Shown here piece after piece: positions 22,966 to 32,300 of a stretch of 64,000 nt of DNA; the stretch's first letter is position 1; each line of letters opens with the position of its first letter. The notes under the pieces were generated by a model. The model was not told where the DNA came from. It ran no database searches and saw only the letters and a program-made list of their open reading frames with translations. A program made the position numbers and the translations under genes. Source of the DNA: Clostridiales bacterium (GTDB taxonomy: Bacteria > Bacillota > Clostridia > Christensenellales > Borkfalkiaceae); the NCBI GenBank assembly GCA_015055805.1, contig SVHN01000001.1, positions 62,001 to 126,000 of the forward strand, given 5' to 3'.

Positions 22966-25602
22966 ATGGCTGAAAAGAAAGAAATGCGTATTGAAAACAT
23001 TAAAAGAGCAAGCGAGATTTTAAAAGACGGTAAGATTGACGAACTTATTAAACTCAGTCACGGTGCTGAAAATGAAGTTAAAAGTTTTAGGTCTAAACTG
23101 GAATTAAAACTTAAAGAGCTTGAAATTGCAATAAAGGAACGTGAAGAAGCGGAAAAGGCGGCGGCTGTTAAAGAAGAACAGCCTGCGCCCGTTCAACCTG
23201 CTATAAAAGCAGAAGAAACTTCTAAGCCCGTAGAAGAGCCTAAGGAAAAGATCGAAGAGAAAAAGGTAGAGCCTGAAAAGGTAGAAAAACCAACTCAGTC
23301 GGAAGTTAAGGTTGAAGAAGTTAAGCCTGCTGAAAATAAAGTAGAAGAAAAGAAAGCGGAAGAAGAAAAAACACCCGCCCGCAACGAATACGTTTTGCCC
23401 GAAAGACCGTCTTTTATCGTAAGGCGTGAAGGACCTATCCAAAAACCTGAAAAGAGTCAGGGCGGTTATGAACGTCGTCCAAGAGACGGCGCAAGACCTA
23501 ATTATTCTGGCGATAGACCGCAAAGGGAATACCGTCCCAAGGACGGCGCGCAAGGTGCGCCACGCGCGGCAAAACCCGACTTTAACCGTCAGGGCGGAGC
23601 AAAAAAGCCGAGTGTAGCGACTTACGTTGCGCCACCCGTCGTTGCGCCGTCTAACAACAGAAACTTTAACAAGAAAAAACAGGGCGGTGAAAAGCAGTAC
23701 GAAGATAAGCACGCTCTCAATAAGCGCGCTCTTATAAGAAACCAAGTTGACGTCGACGACTTTGACGAGAACAAGACGGGTTATAGAAAATTCCGTCCCG
23801 TAAAAAAGGCAAAGGAAACGACCGAAAGTCAGGTGATAAAGATTGAAAAGGCTGTGATCAATACCGAAATTATTCCGCTTAAAGTATTGAGCGAAAAGAT
23901 CGGTATTACCGCGGCAGAGATAACAAAACGCCTATTCAAAGAAGGCATAATGAAAACCATAAACGACTCTATCGACTTTGACACCGCGGCGTTTATTGCA
24001 GACGATCTCGGCATAGAGTTAGAGTTAAAGCTTGACAAAACTGCGGAAGACGTGTTGAGCGAAGGCTTTGAAGGTCAGGAAGATTCCCTAGAAAATCTTA
24101 AAAAGCGTCCCCCTGTCGTTACGGTTATGGGTCACGTTGACCACGGTAAAACTTCACTTCTCGACAGAATAAGAAAGACCAACGTAACCGCAGGCGAGGC
24201 AGGCGGAATAACACAGCATATCGGTGCATATCAAGTAACGGTAAGCGGCGAAGTTATAACCTTCCTTGATACCCCCGGTCACGCAGCGTTTACAGCAATG
24301 CGTGCGCGCGGCGCGCAAGCAACCGATATTGCTATTTTAGTAGTAGCGGCTGACGACGGCATTATGCCGCAAACCATAGAGGCAATTAACCACGCTAAAG
24401 CAGCGGACGTTCCTATCCTTGTTGCCATCAACAAGATAGATAAGCCCGAAGCCAACGTAGAGAGAATTAAAACCCAACTAACTGAGCACGGACTTCTTCC
24501 TGAAGAATGGGGTGGCGACACCATACTTTGTCCGGTATCAGCAAAGACTGGCGAAGGTTTCGATACCCTTTTAGAAAACGTAAATTTGCTTGCTGAGATT
24601 AAAGACCTTAAAGCAAACCCCGACAGAAAAGCAAAGGGCGTAGTTATCGAGGCTAAACTTGACCAAAGCAAAGGTCCGATTGCAACCATACTCGTTCAGA
24701 ACGGTACTTTAAAAGTTTCAGATAGCGTTATAGTCGGAACTGTAACGGGTAAAATAAGAGCAATGGTTGACGATAAAGGTAGGCGCGTAACGAGCGCAGG
24801 TCCGTCTATGCCCGTATCCATTATGGGTCTTGACGAAGTTCCTAACGCAGGCGATATTCTTTACGCAGTTGAGAACGAAAAACTCACCAAACTCGTCGCA
24901 GAAGAAAGGGTTAGAAAGGAAAAGGAAAATCAACTCAAAGCGTCGCAGAAAGTTACGCTTGACGACGTGTTCAATAAGATCGCAGAAGGCGAGATGAAGT
25001 GGCTTAACATCATTGTTAAAGCCGACGTTCAAGGCTCGGTTGAAGCGGTTAAACAATCAATGGAAAAACTGTCTAACGCCGAAGTTAAAGTCAACGTTAT
25101 CCACGCAGCGGCAGGCGCGATTAAAGAATCTGACATTATGCTTGCAGAGTCTTCAAACGCCATCATTATCGGGTTTAACGTTCGTCCCGATTCCAACGCA
25201 AAACAGATTGCTGAAAGAAGTGGCGTAGACATTAAACTTTATAGAGTAATTTACGAGGCGATAGAAGACGTCGAAAAAGCACTTAAAGGTATGCTTGCGC
25301 CCAAGTTCACCGAAGTTTATCTCGGTAAAGCGGAAGTTAGAGAAGTGTTTAAGATATCAGGCGTCGGTCAGGTTGCAGGTTGCTACGTAACCGAAGGCAA
25401 GATTATGAGAAATAGCAAACTCAGAATTTATCGTGACGACGTTATGATCTGTGAAGGTAACGTTCTACAACTCAAACGTTTCAAAGACGACGTTAAGGAA
25501 GTTGCGCAAGGCTTTGAGTGCGGTATCTCTATTGAAAAATTCAACGACATTAAGGTTGGAGATTTCATAGAAAGCTATCAAGTTGAAGAGAATAAAGAGT
25601 AA
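22966..25602 (+). CDS. infB: Translation initiation factor IF-2
   Basis: 878 residues. IF-2 is the GTPase that places initiator tRNA on the 30S subunit and promotes subunit joining. I use the ATG at 22966, 10 bases after AGGAG; a TTG at 22939 lies inside the ylxQ end. The first 270 residues are a disordered Lys/Glu/Pro/Arg-rich arm; IF2_N follows (about 285-345); the G domain has [12 protein letters not shown] (about residue 389), DTPGHAAF and NKID. Domains II, III and IV complete the protein. The next gene begins on its last base. Confidence 0.97.
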   Translation: MAEKKEMRIENIKRASEILKDGKIDELIKLSHGAENEVKSFRSKLELKLKELEIAIKEREEAEKAAAVKEEQPAPVQPAIKAEETSKPVEEPKEKIEEKKVEPEKVEKPTQSEVKVEEVKPAENKVEEKKAEEEKTPARNEYVLPERPSFIVRREGPIQKPEKSQGGYERRPRDGARPNYSGDRPQREYRPKDGAQGAPRAAKPDFNRQGGAKKPSVATYVAPPVVAPSNNRNFNKKKQGGEKQYEDKHALNKRALIRNQVDVDDFDENKTGYRKFRPVKKAKETTESQVIKIEKAVINTEIIPLKVLSEKIGITAAEITKRLFKEGIMKTINDSIDFDTAAFIADDLGIELELKLDKTAEDVLSEGFEGQEDSLENLKKRPPVVTVMGHVDHGKTSLLDRIRKTNVTAGEAGGITQHIGAYQVTVSGEVITFLDTPGHAAFTAMRARGAQATDIAILVVAADDGIMPQTIEAINHAKAADVPILVAINKIDKPEANVERIKTQLTEHGLLPEEWGGDTILCPVSAKTGEGFDTLLENVNLLAEIKDLKANPDRKAKGVVIEAKLDQSKGPIATILVQNGTLKVSDSVIVGTVTGKIRAMVDDKGRRVTSAGPSMPVSIMGLDEVPNAGDILYAVENEKLTKLVAEERVRKEKENQLKASQKVTLDDVFNKIAEGEMKWLNIIVKADVQGSVEAVKQSMEKLSNAEVKVNVIHAAAGAIKESDIMLAESSNAIIIGFNVRPDSNAKQIAERSGVDIKLYRVIYEAIEDVEKALKGMLAPKFTEVYLGKAEVREVFKISGVGQVAGCYVTEGKIMRNSKLRIYRDDVMICEGNVLQLKRFKDDVKEVAQGFECGISIEKFNDIKVGDFIESYQVEENKE

Positions 25603-25967
25603 TGAAGAAAATCAACAGAAACGACAGGCTTAACGGTGAATTTCAAAAAGAAATTTACGAAATAATATCAAGGCGGCTGAAAAACCCGATGGTAACCGAA
25701 ATGTTTTCAATCCTTAGGGTTGATACCAGCCGCGACTTGTCGCACGCCAAAGTATTCGTTAGCGTGTATTCAAAGGACGAAGAAAAGCGTAAGGCGACTT
25801 TTGACGCGATAAAAGCGGACGCAAAGAAAATCCGTTACGAACTGTCAAAAGTTATCCGCGCGCGTACCGTCCCCGAACTGCACTTCTTTCTAGACGATTC
25901 TATGGAGTACGGCGACAAAATGGAAAAACTATTCAAATCCATAAACGAAGGAGAAAATCGTGATTAG
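25602..25967 (+). CDS. rbfA: Ribosome-binding factor A
   Basis: 121 residues. RbfA assists late maturation of the 16S rRNA 5' end in the 30S subunit. The KH-like fold with the AxG kink is indicated by RLKNPMVTEMFSILRVDTSRDLSHAKVFVSVYS and the PELHFFLDDSMEYGDKM end. It begins on the last base of infB (TAATG) and overlaps nrnA by 8 bases, so the three are translationally coupled. Confidence 0.94.
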   Translation: MKKINRNDRLNGEFQKEIYEIISRRLKNPMVTEMFSILRVDTSRDLSHAKVFVSVYSKDEEKRKATFDAIKADAKKIRYELSKVIRARTVPELHFFLDDSMEYGDKMEKLFKSINEGENRD

Positions 25968-26913
25968 TTTAAGTGAACTTGCGGCAAAACTCAAAGGGGA
26001 AACTAAGGTTGCCCTTATTTGCCACGTAAGACCGGACGGTGATACTCTCGGCTCGGCACTTGCGCTTAAGCTTGCACTAAATAGTCTCGGCATAGGCGCG
26101 GAAGTCGTATGTGACGATCCCGTTCCGTCGAGATTTTTCTTTTTAAACGAGTGTTTGACGGTAGGAAAAGAACTTAGCGGTGAATATAGCGCGATTGCCG
26201 CAATAGACTGCGCGGATATAACCAGACTCGGTAAGTTTTCCGAAGTTTTTGCCGCGCATAAAAACACTTACGGCATAGACCACCACGTATCCAACAATAG
26301 ATACGCCAAGTATTCTTACGTGGTTGATTTAGCGAGCAACTGTGAAAACGTGCTTAAACTTATTGACGAGCTAGGCGTTATATTAACCGAAGATATGGCA
26401 AACTTACTCGTAATGGGTATAATGACCGATACGGGTAACTTCCGCCACAAAAACGTTACGGCAGAAACGCTTGCGGCAGCATCAAGGTTAAAGGCGGTTG
26501 GCGCAGATATAAATAAGATTTATTACCATATGTTTTCCGCACAAAGCAAGGAAAGAGCAAAACTTTTCGGCATGGTAATGAGTAGGATTCGTTACTTTGA
26601 AGACGGTAAACTTGCCATCGCTACCGTGCGCTTGAAAGATTTTAGCGAAAGCGGAGCAAGACAGGACGAAACCGAAGGTTTTATCGACTTCGTTATGGGT
26701 ATTACTGGCGTTGAAATCGGCGCGTGCATAATGGAAGTGACACCCAATAAATTTAAGATAAGTTTCCGTTCCAACGGCGCGGACGTAAACGCGGTTGCGA
26801 GTGCGTTCGGCGGCGGTGGTCATACTTTGGCAAGCGGCTGTCAGGTTTGCGGTGACTATGAAGAAGTTGTCGATAGAGTAAGGTTTGCAGCAAGTAGAGA
26901 GATACCTATTTAA
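25960..26913 (+). CDS. nrnA: Bifunctional oligoribonuclease/pAp phosphatase (DHH family)
   Basis: 317 residues, GTG start with AAGGAG 7 bases upstream. NrnA degrades short RNA oligomers and dephosphorylates pAp. DHH metal-binding motifs: CHVRPDGDTLGSA, AIDCAD, IDHHVSN; the C-terminal DHHA1 domain has GGGGHTLASGC. The place between rbfA and truB is the usual Firmicutes one. The acid and histidine residues needed for two manganese ions are all present. Confidence 0.93.
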   Translation: MISLSELAAKLKGETKVALICHVRPDGDTLGSALALKLALNSLGIGAEVVCDDPVPSRFFFLNECLTVGKELSGEYSAIAAIDCADITRLGKFSEVFAAHKNTYGIDHHVSNNRYAKYSYVVDLASNCENVLKLIDELGVILTEDMANLLVMGIMTDTGNFRHKNVTAETLAAASRLKAVGADINKIYYHMFSAQSKERAKLFGMVMSRIRYFEDGKLAIATVRLKDFSESGARQDETEGFIDFVMGITGVEIGACIMEVTPNKFKISFRSNGADVNAVASAFGGGGHTLASGCQVCGDYEEVVDRVRFAASREIPI

Positions 26914-26924
26914 TACGGAGAAAA

Positions 26925-27773
26925 ATGAAAGGCTTTATAAATCTAATAAAACCCAAAGGTATGAGTTCTGCGTACGCCGTTACCGCGGTCAAGAAAAAGT
27001 TTAATCTTCCCTGCGGACACATGGGCACGCTAGACCCTATGGCGGAAGGCGTTCTTCCCGTTGGAATAGGTCAAGCGTCAAGACTGTTTCAATACCTTTT
27101 AGATAAAGAAAAAACGTACGTTGCAAGGTTTAAGTTTGGTTATACTACCGACACTTTGGACGTTACGGGGCAAACGGTTGACACCACCGACTTTGTTCCC
27201 GATATAGAAAAAATACGTAGTGTTTTGAACGACTTTGTGGGTGATATTTCCCAAGTTCCGCCTAAGTATTCTGCTAAATGCATAGACGGAAAAAGGGGAT
27301 ATCAACTCGCAAGAAAAGGCGTTGAGTTTGAACTTCAACCAAAAACCGTAACTGTACTGAGCGCAGAGTGCTTAGGCAAGGTCGGGGATAACGAGTTTGA
27401 GTTTAAGTTTGTCGTTAAAGGCGGCACTTATATTCGTTCACTTGCAAGGGATATCGCAATTTCTTGCGGATCGCTCGGCGTTATGAGCGCGCTAAACCGT
27501 ACGTCTTGCGGTATATTCGATATAAAAAACGGCGTTACCGTTGAAGAATTCGTTTGTTCGTGTGATGCGGAAAAATTCATTATTCCGCCAGAAAAAACTA
27601 TAAGCTTTGAAAACCTTGTATTAACCAACGAAAAAGCCACTAAAATATTAAACGGCGTCTATGAAAACCACGGTTATCGCGACGGCGTTTACAGGGTATA
27701 TAACCAAGAGGAGTTTTGGGGCGTCGGCGAGGCAAAAGACGGCGTGCTCAGAATAAAAACTTATGTCAGATAA
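26925..27773 (+). CDS. truB: tRNA pseudouridine(55) synthase
   Basis: 282 residues. TruB converts U55 of the T loop in tRNA to pseudouridine. INLIKPKGMSS, then CGHMGTLDPMAEGVLPVGIG with the catalytic Asp, and YQLARKGVEFEL are conserved. The C-terminal part (about 220-282) is shorter than a full PUA domain. The ribF start lies within its last codons (11 bases overlap). Confidence 0.95.
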   Translation: MKGFINLIKPKGMSSAYAVTAVKKKFNLPCGHMGTLDPMAEGVLPVGIGQASRLFQYLLDKEKTYVARFKFGYTTDTLDVTGQTVDTTDFVPDIEKIRSVLNDFVGDISQVPPKYSAKCIDGKRGYQLARKGVEFELQPKTVTVLSAECLGKVGDNEFEFKFVVKGGTYIRSLARDIAISCGSLGVMSALNRTSCGIFDIKNGVTVEEFVCSCDAEKFIIPPEKTISFENLVLTNEKATKILNGVYENHGYRDGVYRVYNQEEFWGVGEAKDGVLRIKTYVR

Positions 27774-28659
27774 AAGCTTAATTAAGACTGTTATAGCACT
27801 AGGATACTTTGACAGCGTTCATAAAGGACATCAAAAGGTCATTGCCACGGCTAAGAACCTTGCGGAGCAAAAAGGCGCGAAACTCGTCGTCTTTACCTTT
27901 GAAGGCAATTTAAAAGCCAAACTCGGTGATAACTGCCAAAAGGTTGTCTATACTACCGAAGAAAGAGAATCTTTATATAGAGCTATCGGCGCGGACGAGA
28001 TATTTTTTGCCCCGACGGGCGGCGGTTTTTTAAATAAGGAAAAGCAAGAGTTTTTAGATTATATCAATGAAATTTTCCAAATAGTCGGCTACGTAAGCGG
28101 TGAAGATTATAGGTTTGGTAAAGGCGGCAGCGGTTCGGCAAAAGATATTGAAAAATACGCAAAAGAGCGCGGTCAAGAATATATATCCGTAAAACTAGAA
28201 AAAGATTCGGACGAAAAGATCAGCACGACCAGAGTAAAAGAACTTTTATCCCGTGGTGAAGTGGATACTGCAAAGTCGCTTATGGGTAGAGCGTATTCGG
28301 TATCGGGCTTGGTTTTTGCCGACAGAAAGGTCGGTAGAACCATAGGTTTTCCCACCGTCAACATTAAACTTGACGGCAGAAAGCATAGGCTTAAAGACGG
28401 CGTGTACTTAGGACATTTAATACTGGACGGAAAAAAATATTCGGCAATAGTTAATTACGGCGCAAGACCGACTTTTGATCTAAACGAAAAACTCGTCGAA
28501 GCGCATATAATCGGGTTTTCGGGCGATCTTTACGGTCAAAGTTTAACCGTGTATTTCGATAAGTTTTTGCGTGATATTTTTAAGTTCGCTAACGAACAGC
28601 AATTGATTAATCAACTGAAAAAAGACCTTGAAAAGGCAGGGGAAATGAACTATGATTAA
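27763..28659 (+). CDS. ribF: Bifunctional riboflavin kinase/FAD synthetase
   Basis: 298 residues. RibF phosphorylates riboflavin to FMN and adenylates FMN to FAD. The N-terminal nucleotidyltransferase has ALGYFDSVHKGHQKVI (the usual Gly before VH is Ser here) and STTRVKELLSRGEV; the C-terminal kinase has GRAYSVSGLV, GRTIGFPTVNI and VNYGARPTF. The Ser in place of Gly in the FDGVH box is a small oddity. It overlaps truB and the following gene. Confidence 0.94.
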   Translation: MSDKSLIKTVIALGYFDSVHKGHQKVIATAKNLAEQKGAKLVVFTFEGNLKAKLGDNCQKVVYTTEERESLYRAIGADEIFFAPTGGGFLNKEKQEFLDYINEIFQIVGYVSGEDYRFGKGGSGSAKDIEKYAKERGQEYISVKLEKDSDEKISTTRVKELLSRGEVDTAKSLMGRAYSVSGLVFADRKVGRTIGFPTVNIKLDGRKHRLKDGVYLGHLILDGKKYSAIVNYGARPTFDLNEKLVEAHIIGFSGDLYGQSLTVYFDKFLRDIFKFANEQQLINQLKKDLEKAGEMNYD

Positions 28660-29497
28660 ATTCGGACCTAGCGGCAATTCCGAAGCGTTTAGAGCCGCGG
28701 GACTTTCAAAGAGTGAAGATTCGGCTACTTGGGTAAAAAATCTAGGACTTAATTGTTTTGAATATTCGTTCGGACGCGGTGTGAATTTAAGCGACGAACG
28801 CGCGGTGGAGATAGGCAAAGCGTTCACTGCGGCAGGCGTTGAGATAAGCGTTCACGCACCGTACTACATAAACTTTGCTAACCCCGAAGAGTTAAACGCT
28901 GAAAATTCTTACGGTTACGTTATACGCTCGGCAGAAAAACTTAAACTTATGGGCGGACGTCGCCTAGTATTCCACCCTGCAAGTCAGGGTAAAATGAGCC
29001 GTGAAAAGGCTGTGGATCTTACCGCCGAAAGGCTTAAAGTTCTAAGGGATAGAATTTACGAACAAGGCTTAAACGACTTAACTTATTGCCCTGAAACCAT
29101 GGGCAAAATCGGGCAGATCGGCACTATTGAAGAGATAGTAAGGTTTTGCAAAATAGACGATATTTACGTTCCAGCCGTTGATTTTGGGCATATCAACGCA
29201 AGGGAGTGCGGCTCACTTAAAACCGAAAAGGATTATTTAGACCGCCTAAACTATATGGTAAGCGAACTCGGTATAGAAAAAATGAAGAACTTTCATATTC
29301 ATTTTTCTAAGATTGAGTATTCGGCAAAAGGCGAAGTAAGACACTTGACCTTTGAAGACCAAAGATACGGTCCGGAGTTTGAACCGTTATCTTCCGCACT
29401 TAAAAAACTCGGGTTAGAACCGTATGTTATTTGCGAATCGGCAGGAACTCAGGACGTTGACGCCGTAAAAATGCAAAAAATATATGCGTGCGATTGA
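28652..29497 (+). CDS. Endonuclease IV-like TIM-barrel protein
   Basis: 281 residues, AP endonuclease family 2. Metal-binding motifs of endonuclease IV are visible: SVHAPYYINFAN, VFHPAS, CPETMGK, DFGHINARECG, FHIHFSKIEY and VICESAGTQ. Endonuclease IV cuts abasic sites with three zinc ions; several homologues are sugar isomerases, so the enzymatic role should be called likely rather than proven. It overlaps ribF by 8 bases and ends next to the -35 box of the following gene. Confidence 0.8.
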   Translation: MIKFGPSGNSEAFRAAGLSKSEDSATWVKNLGLNCFEYSFGRGVNLSDERAVEIGKAFTAAGVEISVHAPYYINFANPEELNAENSYGYVIRSAEKLKLMGGRRLVFHPASQGKMSREKAVDLTAERLKVLRDRIYEQGLNDLTYCPETMGKIGQIGTIEEIVRFCKIDDIYVPAVDFGHINARECGSLKTEKDYLDRLNYMVSELGIEKMKNFHIHFSKIEYSAKGEVRHLTFEDQRYGPEFEPLSSALKKLGLEPYVICESAGTQDVDAVKMQKIYACD

Positions 29498-29522
29498 CTT
29501 AATGCAAAATATTTGGTAAAAT
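29494..29522 (+). promoter_or_regulatory. Sigma-A promoter for the peptidase-efp unit
   Basis: TTGACT (29494-29499), overlapping the previous stop codon, 17 bases, TAAAAT (29517-29522). The ATG is at 29534, only about 5 bases after the expected start point, with no ribosome binding site in between. Confidence 0.75.
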
Positions 29523-29533
29523 ATAAAAGTTAA

Positions 29534-30571
29534 ATGAGAAAATTTCCGTTAGACAGCAAAAGTGTTTATCTTATAACTGATAGACTTACTAGAAAATATC
29601 TCTGCGAAGAAGACGTCGCAGAAGGTTATCTTTTGGTAAGTAGCAAAGAATACCTTTGCTTTACCGACGCGCGCTATTATCAAGCGGCCAAAGTAACGCT
29701 AGATAAAGTCGGCGTAAAATGTTCGCTCTTTAAGTCCATACAAGATATAAAAAACTATCTTAAAGATTTTAAGGACTGCACGCTTTTTTTGGACTATTCA
29801 AGGGTTACGGTAAAAGAGTTTAACGAGTATAAAACTTTCGGTTTAGATATTGCTGATTGTGAAGATCAACTCGCAAAACTAAAATCGGTTAAAGATGAAA
29901 GTGAACTTTCATTTATCCGCCGCGCTTGTGCCGTTGCGCAAAAGGCTTATCATACTGCCATAAAAACCGTTCGGGAAGGTATGACCGAACTTGAACTAAA
30001 AGATAAGATTGAATCGCTTATGGTGGAATACGGTGCGCTTGGCGCAGCGTTTGAAACGATAGTCGCTTTCGGCGCGAACGGCGCAGTTCCCCACCACGTA
30101 ACGGGTAATACCACCTTAAAAAAAGATACGTCTATCTTAGTGGATATGGGCGCGAACGTAAACGGTTATTTTTCAGATTTAACAAGAACTGCATTTTTCG
30201 GCACGCCGCCGTTAAAATTCGTTAGATGCTATCAAGCGGTAAAAAAAGCAAACGAATTAGCGGAAGAGCAAATCGTTGCAAAAATGACGAGCGATAAAGC
30301 CGACGAAATTGCAAGGTCCTACCTAAAAGATCAGGGACTAGACGAGTATTTTACGCACTCTCTTGGGCACGGCGTGGGTACGGAAATTCACGAATATCCC
30401 ACCCTTTCACCCAGAAAGAGCGAAGAGTTAAAGGAAAATATGACCTTTACCATAGAGCCGGGCGTGTATCTTAACGGTGAGTTCGGGATAAGGATAGAAG
30501 ACACCGTCGTTATAAAAAACGGCAGAGTGGAAAGACTTTTTAACGACGATAAAAATTTAATAATTTTATAA
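29534..30571 (+). CDS. Xaa-Pro peptidase, M24B family
   Basis: 345 residues. M24B enzymes split Xaa-Pro bonds with two metal ions. N-terminal creatinase-like domain to about residue 120, then the pita-bread catalytic domain with the metal ligands in [37 protein letters not shown] and [10 protein letters not shown]. Size and place directly before efp are typical of Gram-positive bacteria. The mRNA appears nearly leaderless. Confidence 0.94.
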   Translation: MRKFPLDSKSVYLITDRLTRKYLCEEDVAEGYLLVSSKEYLCFTDARYYQAAKVTLDKVGVKCSLFKSIQDIKNYLKDFKDCTLFLDYSRVTVKEFNEYKTFGLDIADCEDQLAKLKSVKDESELSFIRRACAVAQKAYHTAIKTVREGMTELELKDKIESLMVEYGALGAAFETIVAFGANGAVPHHVTGNTTLKKDTSILVDMGANVNGYFSDLTRTAFFGTPPLKFVRCYQAVKKANELAEEQIVAKMTSDKADEIARSYLKDQGLDEYFTHSLGHGVGTEIHEYPTLSPRKSEELKENMTFTIEPGVYLNGEFGIRIEDTVVIKNGRVERLFNDDKNLIIL

Positions 30572-30605
30572 TTTAGATAAAACATTTTTAAGGAGAAAAA
30601 AATTT

Positions 30606-31163
30606 ATGTTAGCAGGCGATTTTAGAAAAGGTTCGACTTTTGAATACGAAGGTTCGGTATGGACTATAGTTGATTTCCAACACGTTAAACCCGGTAAGGG
30701 CGCAGCGTTCGTTAGAACTAAAATGAAAAACGTTATCGACGGCAAAGTTTTGGAAAGAACTTGGAACCCCACCGAAAAACTCGTAGACGCTCAAGTTGAA
30801 ACCAAGAATATGACCTACTCATACAACGACGGCGAACTTTACTATTTTATGGATCAGGAATTTAACCTTATTCCGCTTAACTACGATCAGGTTGAAGACG
30901 CTCTTAAATACATCAAAGAGAACGACAACGTTATGGTTAAACTCTTCAAGGGTGAAGCCTTCTCTGTTGAATGCGAAAACTTCGTAACGTTAAGAGTTAC
31001 CCAGGCAGATCCTTCCGTAAAAGGTAACACCGCAACCAACGCAACCAAAGAAGCAATCTTAGAAACCGGCGTAAGCATTCAAGTTCCTATGTTCGTCAAC
31101 GAAGGTGAACTTATTAGAGTTGATACTAGGACTGGGGAATATATGGAGCGTGTCAAAGGTTAA
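30606..31163 (+). CDS. efp: Elongation factor P
   Basis: 185 residues. EF-P rescues ribosomes stalled at proline runs. Three beta-barrel domains; the tip loop reads [13 protein letters not shown] with Lys31 as the modifiable residue, as in Bacillus, where it carries a 5-aminopentanol group. The C-terminal motif [13 protein letters not shown] is complete. AAGGAG lies 12 bases upstream of the ATG. A structured repeat begins directly at its stop codon. Confidence 0.97.
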   Translation: MLAGDFRKGSTFEYEGSVWTIVDFQHVKPGKGAAFVRTKMKNVIDGKVLERTWNPTEKLVDAQVETKNMTYSYNDGELYYFMDQEFNLIPLNYDQVEDALKYIKENDNVMVKLFKGEAFSVECENFVTLRVTQADPSVKGNTATNATKEAILETGVSIQVPMFVNEGELIRVDTRTGEYMERVKG

Positions 31164-31410
31164 ACGGCTTATATACTGCGCAATACTGTGTCAAGTATCA
31201 GTTTTACTCGATTGTGTACGTAAAAGTACACGCACTTCGTAAAACTTCACTTTCCTTGTCTTGCTTGTATCTAACCCGTTTAATTAAACGCGTTATCTAC
31301 TTCGCAATACTGCGTTTACTGAAAAAAGGATTTGACCTTCGTGACAAGACGGTCAACTCAATCCAAACCTTTTTTCGAGCCTTGTATTGCTTGTATCTAA
31401 AGTCTTAAAA
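31164..31410 (+). repeat. Structured intergenic repeat, copy A
   Basis: About 250 bases that match 62710-62960 from end to end with many identical blocks, starting right after the efp stop codon. Visible structure: AGTTTTAC (31200-31207) pairs with GTAAAACT (31239-31246), enclosing GTGTAC (31214-31219) with GTACAC (31226-31231). A second hairpin has TAAACGC (31285-31291) with GCGTTTA (31312-31318), and a third GGATT...AATCC. CTTGT(C/A)TTGCTTGTATCTAA appears twice inside. A 64-codon open frame across it is not a gene. The region 31164-31505 holds no other gene. Confidence 0.8.
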
Positions 31411-31457
31411 TAATTTTGATAATTGTCTTAAATTAATACCAAATAAAACTCATTGTG

Positions 31458-31490
31458 AAATAGCCGCAAAATGCTTTGCGGCTATTTCCG
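31458..31490 (+). terminator. Strong hairpin between repeat A and the SDR gene
   Basis: A perfect 13-bp stem (31458-31470 with 31475-31487) with a 4-base loop; only a short T stretch. It probably ends the peptidase-efp transcript; the next start codon is 18 bases further on. Confidence 0.7.
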
Positions 31491-31505
31491 AATTGAGGTG
31501 TAAAA

Positions 31506-32243
31506 TTGAAAACTGCAATTGTTACCGGCGCAAGCGGTGGAATAGGCGGCGCAATCGCTGAAAAGCTGATTGACGACGGTTTTTTCGTTTTTGCGCAATA
31601 TAACGGCGGAAAAAACAGAATAGATTCGTTAGTTCAAAAATTAAAGTTGTCGGGAAAAGATCAAATGATTTGCCCGATACGTTTTGAACTTACTTCTACC
31701 GAGTCGATTAAGTCGGCGTTTATTGACGTGCAAAAAAGTTATTCTCACGTAGACGTACTGGTAAACTGCGCAGGAGTTGGACTTTATAAACTTATAAACG
31801 AAACTACCGAAGAAGAGTGGGATAAACTCTTTTCTATAAACGTTAAGGGCGCGCAGACTTTAACGGCTTTAACCCTTGACAAAATGATTGAAAATAAGAG
31901 CGGAAAAATCGTAAACGTATCTTCCATTTGGGGTGCTGTCGGCGCAAGTATGGAAGTTGCGTATTCAGCTAGTAAAGCCGCCCTTATAGGTTACACAAAG
32001 GCACTTGCAAAAGAAGTCGGGCCTAGCGGAATAAACGTCAACTGTGTTTGCCCTGGGGTTATCGACACTAATATGAATAAAATTTTTACCGAACAAGATA
32101 TCAAAGAACTCGAATATTCAACCCCATTAGGTCGCATAGGTAAACCTTTTGAAGTGGCGGAGTTGGTATCCTTTTTATGCTCGGAAAAATCTGATTTTAT
32201 AACGGGGCAAATAATAACCGTAGACGGTGGTTTTACCCTGTAA
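31506..32243 (+). CDS. FabG-like short-chain reductase, possibly EF-P 5-aminopentanone reductase
   Basis: 245 residues, TTG start after GAGGTG. Classical SDR: VTGASGGIGGAIAEKL, NCAGVG, SSIWGAVGASMEVAYSASKAAL (Ser/Tyr/Lys) and PGVIDTNMN. By sequence it cannot be told from 3-oxoacyl-ACP reductase. Context is more informative: it follows efp, and in Bacillus the FabG-like YmfI reduces the 5-aminopentanone on the EF-P lysine. No fatty-acid synthesis gene is nearby. The enzyme class is firm and the EF-P role an inference. Confidence 0.8.
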   Translation: MKTAIVTGASGGIGGAIAEKLIDDGFFVFAQYNGGKNRIDSLVQKLKLSGKDQMICPIRFELTSTESIKSAFIDVQKSYSHVDVLVNCAGVGLYKLINETTEEEWDKLFSINVKGAQTLTALTLDKMIENKSGKIVNVSSIWGAVGASMEVAYSASKAALIGYTKALAKEVGPSGINVNCVCPGVIDTNMNKIFTEQDIKELEYSTPLGRIGKPFEVAELVSFLCSEKSDFITGQIITVDGGFTL

Positions 32244-32266
32244 GAACGCATATATTATTTAACGGA

Positions 32267-32297
32267 GAAAAGCGGACTTTCGTTCGCTTTAGGTTTT
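32267..32297 (+). promoter_or_regulatory. Hairpin plus T tract directly before malQ
   Basis: AAAGCG...CGCTTT followed by AGG and seven T that run straight into the malQ ATG. The only good ribosome binding site (CGGAGA) is 33 bases upstream, on the other side of the hairpin. It may be an attenuator or may bring the site close to the start when folded. Confidence 0.5.
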
Positions 32298-32300
32298 TTT

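Noticed and set aside
23104..23745. 213-codon open frame on the minus strand within infB
   Set aside because: It is the complement of the low-complexity Lys/Glu-rich arm of IF-2, gives a Phe/Leu/Arg-biased protein, and has no ribosome binding site.
31214..31408. 64-codon open frame between efp and the SDR gene
   Set aside because: It lies wholly in the structured repeat, has no ribosome binding site, and the homologous stretch in copy B does not keep the frame.
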